64,000 nt of DNA from Alligator mississippiensis (GCF_030867095.1 NC_081824.1:304870956-304934955), one strand, 5' to 3'. Positions 46,911 through 59,000 are shown, counted from the stretch's first letter. The notes: generated by a model from the letters alone, not told the origin. Made by a program: numbers and translations.

Positions 46911-49122
46911 GAGGTGTCCATGCACGCCCGGCTTGTCCGGGGAGGCGGAGCGGGGCGAGAGGAGCGGGAAGAGTTAACGTCTGCTGCTGGTTGCAATGAA
47001 ATTATGGCTGGCGGTGGCGCCGCTGTTTGTTCAACAGACCTCCACTTTTCAGCAGTTCACAAAAAGTTCATCAGGGCGCCGCGAAGAAACCCGCGGGGAC
47101 GGCCGGGCCCCTCTGGGCTGGGGCCCCGCGGGCGCGGCCAGACGGGCAGGCCCGGCCAAGCCCGAAGCCGCGGGAAGGCGCTGGGGGAGGGGGAGGCTCT
47201 GCAGGCGCCGGTGCCCGTACACCTCTCCGGGGCTGGGGGGAGGGAGACCCCGGCCAGCCGCAGCCTGTGAGCCCCGGCCGTCGTTTTAGCATGTCATCAT
47301 TTGCAAATGTCAGGGGATTGACAGGCTTTAATTCCGGCCCCGCAGCTGATGTTAATGACACGCTTCCAGCAAGGAAACGAGGAGCATTAGCGCGGCTCCT
47401 CCAACCAGCAGTCTTCGCCTGCCTTTCATGCCCTCAATGCAAACCAAGCCCCCCCCTCAGTGGGGCAGCCCCGGCTCTCCGGGGCCCAGCCCAGTCCTGC
47501 CCCTGGTCCCGGCGGTGGAGGCGGCTCCTGCCCGCGCAGCCCGCAATCACTCTCGCCGCCGCCGCGCTTGGAAACATTACGAGCGGCGCATCTGGAAACC
47601 AGTAAATCTGTCCAGAAAGCGTCTTCCCCGGCAAAGCGCTCCCTCCTGGGCTGCGCTTCCTCGCACCACTTAGCGGTTTGGTTTTTGTTGTGTGGGCTTC
47701 GGGGCCGCAAGCTGAGGGCGGGGGGGCGCAGTTCTTCCAGGCGTGGGGGTGGGGGTGGGGAAGGAGCACGGGGCTCTGCTGCCGCGCGTGGGCTGCGCGA
47801 TGGCCGCGAACATGTGTACGGCGGAACAAAGGCAGCGAGTTGGCTCGGGAAGCGGGGCTGCTTCGGGCAACGGGAGGCCCGGGGCCGGCCAGCTTGTGCA
47901 CGTGTACACCGCCCCCCCCCCCCCAACAAATAAATAAAAAAGCGAGAGTATCGTGCCTTCTCGGGCCAGGGCTGTGTTGTGGGGCAGGGAGGGATCGGTA
48001 GAGCAGGCTCGTCTGCCCCCAGCCTTGGAACGCAGCGGAGAGAAACGAGCCGCCTCCAAAGAGCAATTATAAAAAAACCTTGCCCTGGAATAAATCATGC
48101 GTCGCGATAATCCTGTTAATAAAACGCAGCTCGTGCTGCTGCTCCGCTCAGGAGGCTGCGGGGGGAGGCGGGCGGCGGAGGGCAGCGAGAGGAGGCGAGG
48201 GAGGCATCCCCCTCCCGGCGGCGGGCGCGCAAATCCGGTTACCTTTCCCCTGCCAGTGCCGCCGCACGCAGCGCCGATCCTCTCGGACTGCTAATACTTC
48301 TCCAGCGAGCCCGCTAATGATTTCTTTCCCTGGAGTGAGCCGCGTCATTGAATTACTGCAAGCCTTCGCAGCGGCAGGCAGCAAGCAGCAGCAGCAGCTC
48401 CTCTAATGCAAAAAAAATAAAAAGCCACCCGGCTTTGGTGCTTGAGCAAATCAAGGGGTGGGGAGCTCGCCAGCCCGCTTACTATTTTTAAACCCGAGTC
48501 AGTCGTGTGCAGGCGCTGGAAGGGAGGGCTCGGGTGGGTTTTTTTTTCTTTCTTATTATTATTCAGATGCTTTCTGCAGCTTTTAAGTCCTCCTGCAAAA
48601 GCTTTCTCAGCGTAGCTCAGTGCTGTTCCTGCCAAGCGCTTTCTGCTCCCGTGCAGCTCAGCTCTGTGTGTTGCTGTTATTCTTTGCAGGTAGGAGAGGT
48701 CCCCCCCCCCACACAAGCAGAGCCTCTTCTGCCCTTCGGGGGCAGGGCTGGGGATGGGGAGAGTCTGTGCCAGGCCAGTGGTTTCCAGTCCCAATTAAAT
48801 GCACGGGAGAAACTTTTGGTGGCAAGCCTGGAAGGATGCTTAATGGTGTGGATGCGCGCTGGGGAGCAGCTCCATCTCCCCTGACCTATAAACGCCCTCG
48901 ATTTGCTCCTTTATTGCAGTGCGGCCTCTCCTTCCGCATTTCAGGCAGGCAGCTTACTCCCCGCGCCAATCCGACATCCATTATTAATGACCCGGAGGGA
49001 GGCTGCCTGCTCCGCTGTGATGTTTGCACTTCCTCCCAGACAAATCTTCTCAACTTCTTCTTCCTCCTCCTCTCCTTCTCCTTTTTTCCTTTTTCTTTTT
49101 TTTTTTTCTTTTCTCAAAACAG

Positions 49123-49255
49123 AAGCTAAAACCGTCCAGAGAAAAGAGAGGCGATCTTAAGGAGACGTCATGCTTTCTGCAACCCCCCTGTATGGCAACG
49201 TTCATAGCTGGATGAGCAATGAGAGGGTCCGCATGTGTGGGATTAATGAAGACAG
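49123..49255 (+). CDS. BCOR: BCOR exon with start codon (CDS 49170-49255)
   Basis: First coding exon of BCL6 corepressor. A long pyrimidine tract (about 49050-49115) ends in CAAAACAG at the acceptor. Forty-seven bases of 5' UTR follow, then ATG at 49170 with G at -3. An in-frame TAA at 49158-49160 upstream fixes the start. The 28 codons begin [11 protein letters not shown], as I recall for mammalian BCOR, and end in phase 2 at donor CAG/GTAAAT. BCOR is a nuclear corepressor recruited by BCL6 that carries the PRC1.1 Polycomb complex (PCGF1, RING1, KDM2B) to chromatin. The upstream untranslated exon or exons are not identified with certainty. Confidence 0.95.
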
Positions 49256-50770
49256 GTAAATATCTAAGCTCCTGGGCAAGTGAAGCCCACACCATCACTG
49301 GGCAAGGCGAGGTTTCAGACTTCATTCGCTTCCCTGATGTCTGAGTAGACAGCGGCTGCCTTGTCGCTTCCAGATCCGGCTGGCATTAGGGGAAAGGCAC
49401 AGGGAAAAAAAAGAGATGTGCGTGACAGCAGTAGACCGGGTAGTGATTTACTGTTTCACAGGCAGCCTGGTTCAGTGAAGCAGTGACGCCCTTTAGAAAA
49501 GATTACTCCCCAAAGCAGCCTTTAAACGCACTTTTACACTTAATTTATTATTTCATATTTATGAAGGAGAATTAATCCAAGTGCACCTTCTTCTGACTGA
49601 ACGGGGGCGAGCTGGTGCCTGGGGGTGGGAGCTCTGTGCCTTTAAAGAGGAATAGTTTGCCCAGTACAATAGGATCAGTGGCCTTTTAGCAACCGCTTGG
49701 ATTCCTTATAGCCAGCCTACATTTTCTTGCCCGATGCCAATCATTCAAGAAATGTAGTTATGCTTCCTAACAAATAATTTTCAAGTGGACAGATACAGTC
49801 AGTTGACGTGTCCCTTCCACAGGAAATCTAGTTTCTTTTAAGACAGGCAAACTGCCTGCAGAAGTTTAACAGATTTAGTTTGGCCACCAGTTCTTACGCT
49901 TTTAGGGACTTTTGCTGTTTATTTCTTTATTTTTTCTTAAACTTTCTCGACTGTTGTGTGACAGCCCTGTGAGAGGCAAGTAAAAATTGTCTGTATACAG
50001 GGAAACTGAAACCATTTGTCAGGCATAAAAGAAACTGAGGAAAGAATAAAACATTTCCTCCCCCCCTATTGATCTTGCGGTTGTTGCAAGCAACATCTAA
50101 GATCTCAAGCAAAAATTGAGAGAGGTTTTATTCACTTATTTATTTTTTTAATTTGATGGTGTCCCTTTAAATGCCATGATTGAAACTGGCTCTTTTGGGT
50201 AATGATGAAACTTTCCTTCTGCTGCATGTCAGCGATTTTATCCCTGGGATTTGAAAGTTGGCACTAAGGTATATTCTTTATCGGTGCTTTCTGTGATAAC
50301 AAGTCCCAGTGCTGCAACACTGGTATGGCGCAGATGTGCGGTTCCCTCTTTAGCATGGAACAGCTGACGTTTGTATGATATTAGTGTGTGTGTTTTAATT
50401 TTCTCCTCTCTAGCATTTATAGATGGGACATGAATATGATACAGTAAATATGGACTCATTGTCACTATGGAGACTCAAGCTTTTAAAAAAAATCATTAAA
50501 AAAATCATTTTTCTTGCTTTGGGCAAAACTGCTTTGAAACATACTAAAATGCGTTTGTAATGTCAAAACCTTTTTGCCCTGTATCTGTTTTCATATGCTG
50601 CTTGCTTTTTTTTTTTTTCTGAGACCATCATTTTGTGCATTTTCTGTAGGATAAAGATAATATCATATAGGATGGCTAATGTGGAAATTGAAATGTGGAA
50701 GCCATATAATTTTATGTTAAAATATCTTTACAAGTTATTTTAAATAGTAAGCGACATTTTTTTTAAATAG
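49256..50770 (+). other. BCOR intron after the ATG exon
   Basis: A 1,515-bp AT-rich intron from GTAAAT to TTTTTTAAATAG. No repeat family or nested gene is recognised. T runs lie near 50130-50150 and 50607-50620. Small open frames are short and lack any domain. Confidence 0.9.
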
Positions 50771-50849
50771 GAAAATTCCAGTAAATGATGGCGAGGCTCC
50801 GAAAAGCAGACTGGAATTGAGAGAAGAAAATCACCTGAATCACAGTGTG
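50771..50849 (+). CDS. BCOR: BCOR second coding exon (79 nt)
   Basis: Acceptor AAATAG, donor GTGTG/GTAAGA. The two leftover bases AG of the previous exon plus the first G make an Arg codon, then [20 protein letters not shown] and HLNHSV follow. This matches the remembered mammalian order (K-I-x-V-N-D-G, then RLELREEN, then LNHxV). The exon is short and would be missed by open-frame scans. It ends in phase 0 and joins directly to the GTG that opens the next exon. Confidence 0.95.
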
Positions 50850-51843
50850 GTAAGAAATTAATAGTTTCATCCCCAAATATATATTTTTTAAAGGATCATA
50901 ACACATTCCATTTAAATAAACTGTTACAATACCTTAAGTGTAGTTGGGACTGCAGTTAAGAGACAAGCTGCTTTTGTTCAGAGATGGTGGAAAACAATGA
51001 TGATGATAATTTTTTTTAAGGGACTGAGGGTGGCCTAAACATATTTAGCCATATTTCGTATCTTATTCATCTTTCTTTTCCCCCTCCCCCATCTTGTGAC
51101 ATGCATCCTGCTGCACCACCAGCGTTCTTTCTTCCGAGCCATTATGAATAATGTGATGTGGTACATTAGCTATTCTGGCAGGATTCATTTAATGTAGTTG
51201 CTAAATAAATCAAAACTTCAGCTATCTGTCTGTTGAAGAGCTGAGGAGTGAAAGGCAAAAAAGTTTCAGTATTATTTAGTCAACAAACTTTGAATGTTAA
51301 AAAAGATATGTTGAAGCTTGTGTATGGAATATGGGCAGCCACATACCTGGGATTTTCCCATGTAGGCAGACTTGCAAAAATATCCACAAGTACTGTAGTG
51401 ATGCCTGCTGGATATCTGAGAAGGCTTGTAACCCTAAAAGGGATTGCACTTTGGGATAATGGAGCTGCTGTCATCTGTCTTGTAGAAGGAGTTTGCTAAG
51501 CAGCAGAAATTTCAGGAGATAATTATTTAAAGGCAGACTTGACCCTAGTTAGGTTCCAAGTGTAAAAGGAACAACACATTTATCAAGTTATTAATTTTAA
51601 AACTCTGTTTTACTAAACTATACCAATGCACAGCTACTCGGGTCCTCCAAGCCTAATGGGAAGTATTGTATTCACATTATTTCCTGTCCCATGTTCTGTA
51701 GTTTAATTAGCCTATGTATATTATAACAGCCAATAATGTGTTTGCGTTAAGATCGTTTCTCTTTTTGAAAATGTATTCATTGCTTGAGTAATAATGCTGT
51801 TTTTGGCAAACTCCAAAACTAACCTATTTCTTATTCCATAAAG
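50850..51843 (+). other. BCOR intron before the large exon
   Basis: A 994-bp AT-rich intron from GTAAGA to a TTCCATAAAG acceptor. No gene, RNA or transposon is recognised within it. The open frame at about 51248-51499 lacks any known domain and is most simply intronic. Confidence 0.9.
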
Positions 51844-54681
51844 GTGGATGCAACCACAGCACATCGCATTGACAGTCTCGCAGCCCTGAGCATGGAGAGG
51901 TCTGGACTTATGCGGGAAGGACTTAGAGTCCCTGGTAGTATTGTCTATTCTAGCTTATGTGGACTTGGCTCAGAAAAAGCACGGGATGCTACAAGTTCTA
52001 TAGCTGGTCTTGGATTTACTCCTGAAAGAAATCCAGAGATGCAATTCAAATCCAATCCCTCTGAAGCAGTTGAAAATGCAGCTGTCCCCGGAAAAGCCCC
52101 AAATGGCTTCAGTGCTATATACAAAACGCCACCTGGAATACAAAAAAATTCTGTTCCAACAGGGGAAACTCTAGGCTTGGACAGAACTTCAACTGACAAA
52201 CAAAGTCCTCTTAATGTCAATGGTGCTAGTTACCTACGGCTACCCTGGGTAAATCCTTATATGGAGGGTGCAACACCCGCTATTTATCCTTTTCTTGACT
52301 CGCCAAATAAGTATTCGTTGAACATGTACAAGGCATTGCTACCTCAGCAGTCCACTTACAGCTTACCACAGCATCTGACTTACTCACCTGTATGTACAAA
52401 TGGTGAACGCTTTTTATACCTGCCGCCTTCTCACTACGTTACCCCCCACATTCCGTCGTCATTAGCTTCACCCTTGAGGCTCTCAGTCACTTCAGCATCT
52501 CCAGCAATTCCCCCTCTTGTACACTGTCCGGATAAAAGCTTGTCTTGGAAGATGGGAGTCAGTCCTGGAAATCCTGTTGACTCGCACACCTATCCACATA
52601 TTCAGAGCAGCAAACAGCCCAGAGTTCCGTCAGCAAAGTCGGCAGCTAGCAATATGTCAACAGATCCTCCCGGTCTCTTGTTGTCTCATTCACCGAGACA
52701 GTCATCCAGAGTTCCTCTGGTAACGCAAGTCGGGGATGCCTACTCAGAATTTCACAAACACTTTCCCAGAATTACAACATCTCCTTCTTCTTCTTCTTCA
52801 GTGACGCTCCCAAAGCCATACATGAATGTAAGTAATGAATTTCCTCCCTCAAGACTGCCCAATGGAAAACTTCCCAAAACAAATGACACTGGTGAAATTT
52901 CCCAGCCAGCTGCGCCACACGTAAGGAAAACAGGTCATGACAGAAAGGACAGCAGGTCACCTCCGCTCCTAGAAAAACAGACTACTACCAAAGATGTCAT
53001 TGACAAACCACTGGACTTGTCATCAAAAGTTGTTGATGCAGAGACAACCAAATCTGATCACGTTAAAAAAATGGCACCGACGGTGTTAGTTCACAGCAGG
53101 GCTGGAAGTGGGTTAGTTTTACCTGGAAGTGATGTTCAGAAAGAAACTATTTCACCTTCTGGGAATGGCTGTCCTATCTACAGGCCTGAAATCATTAGCA
53201 CTGCACCCTCTTCCTGGATTGTTCCTGGTCCAGGTCCCAATGAAGATACAGGAGGTAAAAACGTGCAGCTGAAAAACAAAGCATTGGACTGGGTGATCCC
53301 ACAGCAGCGCAGCTCTTCTTGCCCAAGGATGGGAGGCACGGAAGCTGTAGTCAATAACATTTCAGGGTCTGTTGTCAGTGGAGGTCGGCCGGCATCTGCT
53401 TCACCAGCTCCAAATGCTAATGTGGACTGCGCCAAATCAAATAGGAGCTCTATAGAAAGTACTGCATCTGTCATACAACATATAGGGCAGCCTATAGCAA
53501 CATTTGCAAAGCATAACAATAAAGCAGCTAAATCCAATGGCCAAGAAACCAGTTTCAAAGCAAATGAGACTGCCCTTACAGCGAGTTCCATATTTTTACC
53601 ACCGAATGAGGCTTTCCGATCGCCGCCACTGCCCTATCCAAGAAGTTATCTCCCGTATCCCGTACCAGAGGGCATCGCTATCAGCCCATTATCTTTACAT
53701 GGGAAAGGACCCGTGTATCCTCATCCAGTTTTATTACCCAATGGCAGTCTCTTTCCTGGACATCTGGCACCAAAACCTGGCATTCCATACAGCCTGCCAG
53801 CTAGTAGGGGGGAGTTTATGACCTATCAGGATGCACTGGGGATGGGGATGGTACATCCTATGTTGCTACAGCATTCCGCTCTGGACATAAATAAGGATGA
53901 GAAATCAGAAAGGAGGTCTAGATCACATGAAAGGCTCCGCTATGAGGACGCGGCTATAAGAAACCGATTGCCAGAGGTCCTGGAGCCTAGCACCAAGATC
54001 CATTTTGAAGTACCTAATGATAAGAACATGAAGTCACACCAAAGTTCAGGTCATAATAAAAATGCTGCCAAAAGTGACAAACACCTCTTTTCAGATCTTC
54101 TGCGAGAGGAGCAGGATGCTAAAAGTGAAACAAATTTAACAAAATCTGGCTTTGCTACTGAAAGCAGTAATCAGGTTAATGACCCCGCAAAGCACAAGGT
54201 AGACCAAGCGACACAGCACAGAGATTTTCTTGTAATGCGAGAGGAGTTTGGAAGGAATAATGATCTCCATGAAACCTATAATATTAAACAGGCCCATAGT
54301 TCACCACTGTTTGGTTTAAGGAAAGAGGATATGTCGGTAAGCCAAAATAAAGAGAGGTTAACAGTTCAGCCTCCCTCTGCTTTCTTGGAGACTACCCAGG
54401 GGAATGAGGGCCCACCTATGTCTTTTGGCAAAGTGCAGGATGATGCAAAACAATTTGGCATGGGGAATACGCAGGCGAATATTGAAGTTAATCAGACATA
54501 TACCAAAGATGGAACTGATGATGTAGAATCTACTGATGGCAAAATCTTGAAACCCAAGCCATCTAAATTGGCAAAAAGAATCGCAAACTCTGCTGGTTAT
54601 GTAGGTGATCGATTCAAGTGTGTTACGACCGAACTGTACGCTGATTCTAGTCAACTCAGCCGAGAACAGCGGGCACTGCAG
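51844..54681 (+). CDS. BCOR: BCOR large coding exon (946 codons)
   Basis: The hallmark 2.8-kb BCOR exon, covering residues 56-1001. It starts with a valine codon (GTG) spliced from the previous exon, not a translation start, and runs open to donor CTGCAG/GTGAGT. Recognisable conserved segments include [13 protein letters not shown] text near residue 80, [20 protein letters not shown] near 190, PLDLS (444-448), the BCL6-binding peptide (502-518) and the closing block [20 protein letters not shown]. The protein is Ser/Pro-rich and probably disordered, as in mammals. A five-serine run (370-374) from TCT repeats looks longer than in the human protein as I remember it. The open frame continues 39 bases past the donor but that part is intronic. 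Confidence 0.97.
53008..53022 (+). other. PLDLS motif (CtBP-type)
   Basis: Residues 444-448 read PLDLS, flanked by DK and SKVVD. PxDLS is the canonical docking motif for CtBP corepressors. The motif is also present in mammalian BCOR as I recall it; binding in this species is inferred. Confidence 0.75.
53182..53232 (+). other. BCL6-binding domain peptide of BCOR
   Basis: Seventeen codons (residues 502-518) beginning [12 protein letters not shown] correspond to the human BCOR peptide (about residues 498-514) that lies along the lateral groove of the BCL6 BTB dimer. Compared with the human peptide as I remember it, two positions differ: S to P at the second residue and V to I after the tryptophan. 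The Trp and the STAPSS core are intact, so BCL6 binding is probably retained. Confidence 0.9.
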
Positions 54682-55398
54682 GTGAGTCTAAGTGATTTTT
54701 TACTCCGGAAGCCGTTTTAATTTTTTTGTTTATAGAGTACACAGTTAAGTGTTAAATTTGATACGTACTACGAAGCTGGGGGAGTAAGGTGTGTAGAGTT
54801 TGGTTTTCTTTTTTTTTTTTTTTGCTTTGGAGGTATATGCTTGCCAGAAATGGTAACAATAATTATTTTGGTTAAACCATATGAAGCCAATATATATAAG
54901 TAATAATAGCTATGAATGATGTATATATTCACTAGTAAGTTAGAAATATTTTAAGTGAGATCTGATAAAATGCTATTAATGGCAGAATATTTAATACTTA
55001 TGCTATGAAGGGGAGTTGAGGAATGCATGATATGTTAAACTAGTGGTTACTATAGTTTCTCAGTTGGCCTGTACTATAAGATAGCAACGTGTATCCAGAA
55101 GTTCTGATTAGTAAGCCATGCAAGGCATTTGATGGAGAAGAGTAGCAGCCATGTGTTGGTGGGTTTTGTGCAACTTTTTCACCAAACAAGTATGTGGTAA
55201 AGGAATAGAAGTGGTATTGATCTGATGTTGTGAGCAATGACAATTACTGTATAGGAATTTCCTTAAGTATTTTACTTTTAATGAACAGATGAGTTAAGCC
55301 AAATTGCTTTGCATTGTTAAGAAAAGAATTGGTTTATGCTTATAAAAATGGATGAAATTATCTAAATGATCCATTGAGTGCCCATTTTAATTACATAG
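54682..55398 (+). other. BCOR intron
   Basis: A 717-bp AT-rich intron from GTGAGT to a TTACATAG acceptor. It has a T run near 54808-54823. No other element is recognised. Confidence 0.9.
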
Positions 55399-55452
55399 AT
55401 GGAAGGATTACAAGAGGACAGTATTTTATGTCTACCTGCTGCTTACTGTGAG
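55399..55452 (+). CDS. BCOR: BCOR 54-nt exon
   Basis: Eighteen codons, MEGLQEDSIL then CLPAAYCE, bounded by TTACATAG and GAG/GTCAGT. The peptide matches the corresponding mammalian BCOR segment as I remember it. Both ends are phase 0, so skipping would remove 18 residues without a frameshift, which leaves room for alternative splicing. It is too short for open-frame scans. Confidence 0.93.
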
Positions 55453-55632
55453 GTCAGTTCTTCAAATTTTTATTACTAGAATCTTACATAAACCTTTGAG
55501 TTAAATTTCATTTCCAAATACACAAAGGGAAGTTTGTGGGCCATAGTCGTCTTTATTCATTGTGCAGTTTTTGTCTTTTCATTTTTGTTTTGTCTCTTAT
55601 GCCTCCAAAATGGAATGTTTTTGTTTATACAC

Positions 55633-55663
<31 letters not shown>

Positions 55664-55889
55664 ATATATACATATATATGAAAGAATTGTGTGGTTATTT
55701 GCATATAGATGCTAGAAGTTTTTATACTGTTATACAGCCCCAGGCATTTTAAAGTTTTATATTAGATCTTTATCTCAAACCATGGTTTTGAGCAGATTTT
55801 TTTTTCTTTGGAAATACTTTCATATAAGGTAAGGTAAATGAAGCAGCTTTTATTGTGCAACTTTTTTTTCATATCAATTCTCTTTCTAG
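55453..55889 (+). other. BCOR intron with TA microsatellite
   Basis: A 437-bp intron from GTCAGT to a TCTCTTTCTAG acceptor. It contains an alternating TATA/CATA microsatellite at about 55632-55680. No gene content. Confidence 0.9.
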
Positions 55890-56073
55890 CGTGCAATGAT
55901 GCGCTTCTCAGAGTTGGAGATGAAAGAGAGAGAAGGCCAAACAGCAACCAAAGACTCAGAGGTCTGCAGATACAGCCAGGCAGACTGGGAAAACTTGAAA
56001 GGAAATAATGAAAAGAAGCCAAAGTCTGTCACTCTGGAAGATGCCATTGCTGACCAAAATGACAATGATAGAT
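55890..56073 (+). CDS. BCOR: BCOR exon, last coding exon in window
   Basis: Acceptor TTTCTAG, then [16 protein letters not shown] and continuing through [16 protein letters not shown] to NDR plus one base. The donor AGAT/GTAAGC leaves phase 1, consistent with a following Cys codon. The segment lies just before the region that in human BCOR contacts AF9/MLLT3. The remaining protein (nuclear localisation region, ankyrin repeats and the C-terminal PUFD that binds PCGF1) is not in the window: I searched the following 7.9 kb for the next exon and did not find it. Confidence 0.95.
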
Positions 56074-59000
56074 GTAAGCAAATTTAGATAGCTTTTTGAA
56101 GTGTGTGTTTGTATACCACAGCAGTTCGTACTAAAACTCCGTTACACATCGAAAGTAGTATAATTTTTATATTTGCTGCAGAATGTTGTAAATATATTAA
56201 TAGTGACAGCAGTAGCTAATACAAATTTACACAACAGTAAACCACAGTCACATTGTATATACAGAGTTCTGACATCTGCTGTTCTCTGTGCATATTTTTC
56301 CCTGGCCTGGGAGTGGCTGTTTGAAAGTTGCACCCTATACCTGCTACTGATGTCTGCTACTGATGTAGCTTTTGGAAAAATAGGTGGTGGTCACAACAGT
56401 TCTTGACCTTGGAGCAATTCTTCTTCTTATTATTATGAGAGATGGAGTTGTTTCTTATTAGTTAAAATCAAAAGACCCTAAGTTGGATTATACCATCATT
56501 TTTAAAGTGAAACTTTCCATTGTTTTCTTGTTGAGTTCTGTTTAAAAACTGTTGCCGCAATGAAGTTCCAATAACAGAACTTTCAGGCAATATGTGGCAG
56601 TAGTCGCAAGCAGACGGTAGAGGAGGTCAAATGGATAACCTACCAAGTCTGCTTATCTAGGAAAGCTGTGGCTGCAAGGTTTTGAAGCGTGTATCTGTCT
56701 CATCGCCTGCAGTTTCTTCTGTGGCAGGATGAGTAAGTATCAGATCACCAAAAGTTCTTGCTGTGAAAATGTAGGTTGTGCTGGTATAATTGGTTGGTCT
56801 TTCAGGGCTGAGGATTGAAGACCTCCCAGGAAGTGGCAGAATACATCACTGTGTGTCCCACAAAAGTACAAAGCACTGTTTTGACAAATAATAATTTTTT
56901 AATGTATATATGCAAAATCTCTTTGAGCTTGTGGCAAGGCTTCAAACTTTCATCAGTCTCTAAAGCTGAAGGTAGGGCAGGGTGAGTCTCCAAGCTCTTC
57001 GCTGTGCAACAAATTAAGTAGTTAATTTGTCCCTTTTCTTACTATCCTAGAAAAAAAAAACCTATGCTCAGAAAGTTGCAGTATAAGAGAAAATTCGTTT
57101 GTAGAATAATGGTTGTCATACAGTATGTGTGTGTATAACTTTCTGTGTCAGTGTGCCCCTCCCTAGTTGGAAACTCATAAGTATGACAAGGGAAAATTTA
57201 ATTTGAGGAATTTAGTACCTGTGAGTTATTGTACTAGTCTGTTTTGGGCAGTGTGTGTGTGATGCTCAATTGTACTTGCTCAGTTACTCACTGAAATCAA
57301 GTTAGTGTGGTATTACTCTTGCTAAAGTAGCACGTGAACAAAAATTAGCTTGGCAAAATAACAAGTGAATGTTTATTTGTTCAATGTGGTAAAGTGTAAA
57401 AATGGCATACAAGCTCAGCTTTCGCAAACTCAGCCCTCAGATCTCCAGGGGTCGGGGGGCACGTTTTCATTCTGTGGTGTCCTACTGTGTGGTGATAAGC
57501 ATGTTAACCATTGTGTTGGGAGCTGTTGCTACAGGTTTCTTGAGCTCCCAATTCAACCTGCACCTGGCAGTGTGTGGCATGCTTATGATGCCTTCTATTA
57601 AAGTCTGAACATGTGCTGAAACCTCAATGTGTTGTAAAGTTTAAAGAGCAGCAGCAGCTGGGTCCTGCCACCTAGCTGCTGCTCACGTAGGAAGGGTAGG
57701 TCACCTACATGCTCAAGGGAGTAGGACCGGAGCCAGTGTGAGCTGTATGTAGAACCAGAGTTGAGTGTGTGTGAGGGAGAGGTGATTTCAGGCAACAGTC
57801 AGTAGTCCAGAGAGTGAGGGAAGGAGAGACATGGGTATTCATCAGATGCTTATCTAGCGTAGGAGGAATGATCTTCAAATCGCTAGGGACAAAGTCTTTT
57901 AAAATGGCAAAAAATGAAAAATTGTTATGCCCTACAATTTGTTGTTTCATTGAATTAATAATTTTAGTAGTGCTCTGGCTCTTGAGACTCCATTGGATGA
58001 ACTAATAAAGAATTGTTGGGAGTGGGTAGAGTGTTGTGATCCTCTGTCAATACATTTTTGTGGTCCATTAATTAGCCAGCAGTTATTAGAATATTTTATG
58101 GTTTTGCTAAAATTACTAAATCTATAAACTTTAAAAAATGTGGCTCTTTTATAGTTAAGGGAGTGCCTCTTTCCCCTAGGCAGGCAGGCTTTACTGCATC
58201 TGCTCTTGCACGTATGGACTCAGTTCTCAGTAGAACTTTCTACCACCACATTTCACTTCTTGTTCCTTGGGATAGCAGCTGATGAATCAGGAAGCTTGAG
58301 TTTCACACTTTTTGAATGCCTCTAGTATGGTGGTATTAGCACTCTGGTGTGCCTTGAACTGCTGGAAGCCCTGACAAAACCGCCCTTCCCAAATAACTGA
58401 CGTAGAGGCGATAAACTCTGCCTACTGTTCTCTGCTTTTTATCACTGGTGAGAGCTGTAGCTAGTAATCACAGAAGAAGTTCTATATACTGCCATTATTG
58501 TCTTCACCAATTTCAAACTTCCCATGCTGAAAGCTTTAAAATCAAATAAAACATCAAACAGCCATAGTTCATACCCTCTTCCGGTGCTAGATCTTGATGT
58601 TGAAAAGATGTTCTGTTTTGTGTTATAGAGTATTCATAAACTTTTAGGTGAAATTACAGCAACAAGGATGCAGTTGCAACAATATAGTTACAAACAGGAA
58701 ATTTTATGAGCCAAATTGATTAATGAGCAGCTTGTAGGTAAATTGTTAATTCTGAACCCTTCTGTGAACCTTTTCTTGGCTAATGTGAATCTGAAGAAGA
58801 CAAGCCTAACAGAAAGCCTAAACCTGCAGTATGTGACACACAGGGTAAGGCTTTGTAGAGCTGTACTCATGTCAGTGGGTCAGTGTGCAGGTACATGGTG
58901 GGGGACACTGCAGGGTTGGGTAGTAGGATCTGGTGCTGGTGTCAGACTCCACTTCCTAAAGCTTGCTTCCTACAGTTGCAATGAAAGAAAAATGGCAGAC

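Larger units (their letters stand above)
38100..49000. other. CpG-rich non-coding block next to the BCOR ATG exon
   Basis: About 11 kb of CpG-dense DNA ending just before the ATG exon. It contains a GT-rich run (38881-39065), three minisatellites (40372-41012, 43798-44180, 46310-46910), a TATA box (46233), a YY1-like AAAATGGCG (43115-43123), a CCAAT-type GCCAATGG (about 45653) and numerous AT-rich islands: 38610-38760, 41330-41540, 42290-42350, 42470-42545, 44985-45230, 47285-47400, 48060-48130, 48280-48420 and 48900-49010. No protein gene is supportable; alternative promoters and first exons of BCOR are likely. Confidence 0.6.

Noticed and set aside
51844..51846. GTG as a translation start of a separate 958-residue protein
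   Set aside because: It is the valine codon at a splice acceptor (AAAG/GTG); the true ATG is at 49170 with an in-frame upstream stop.
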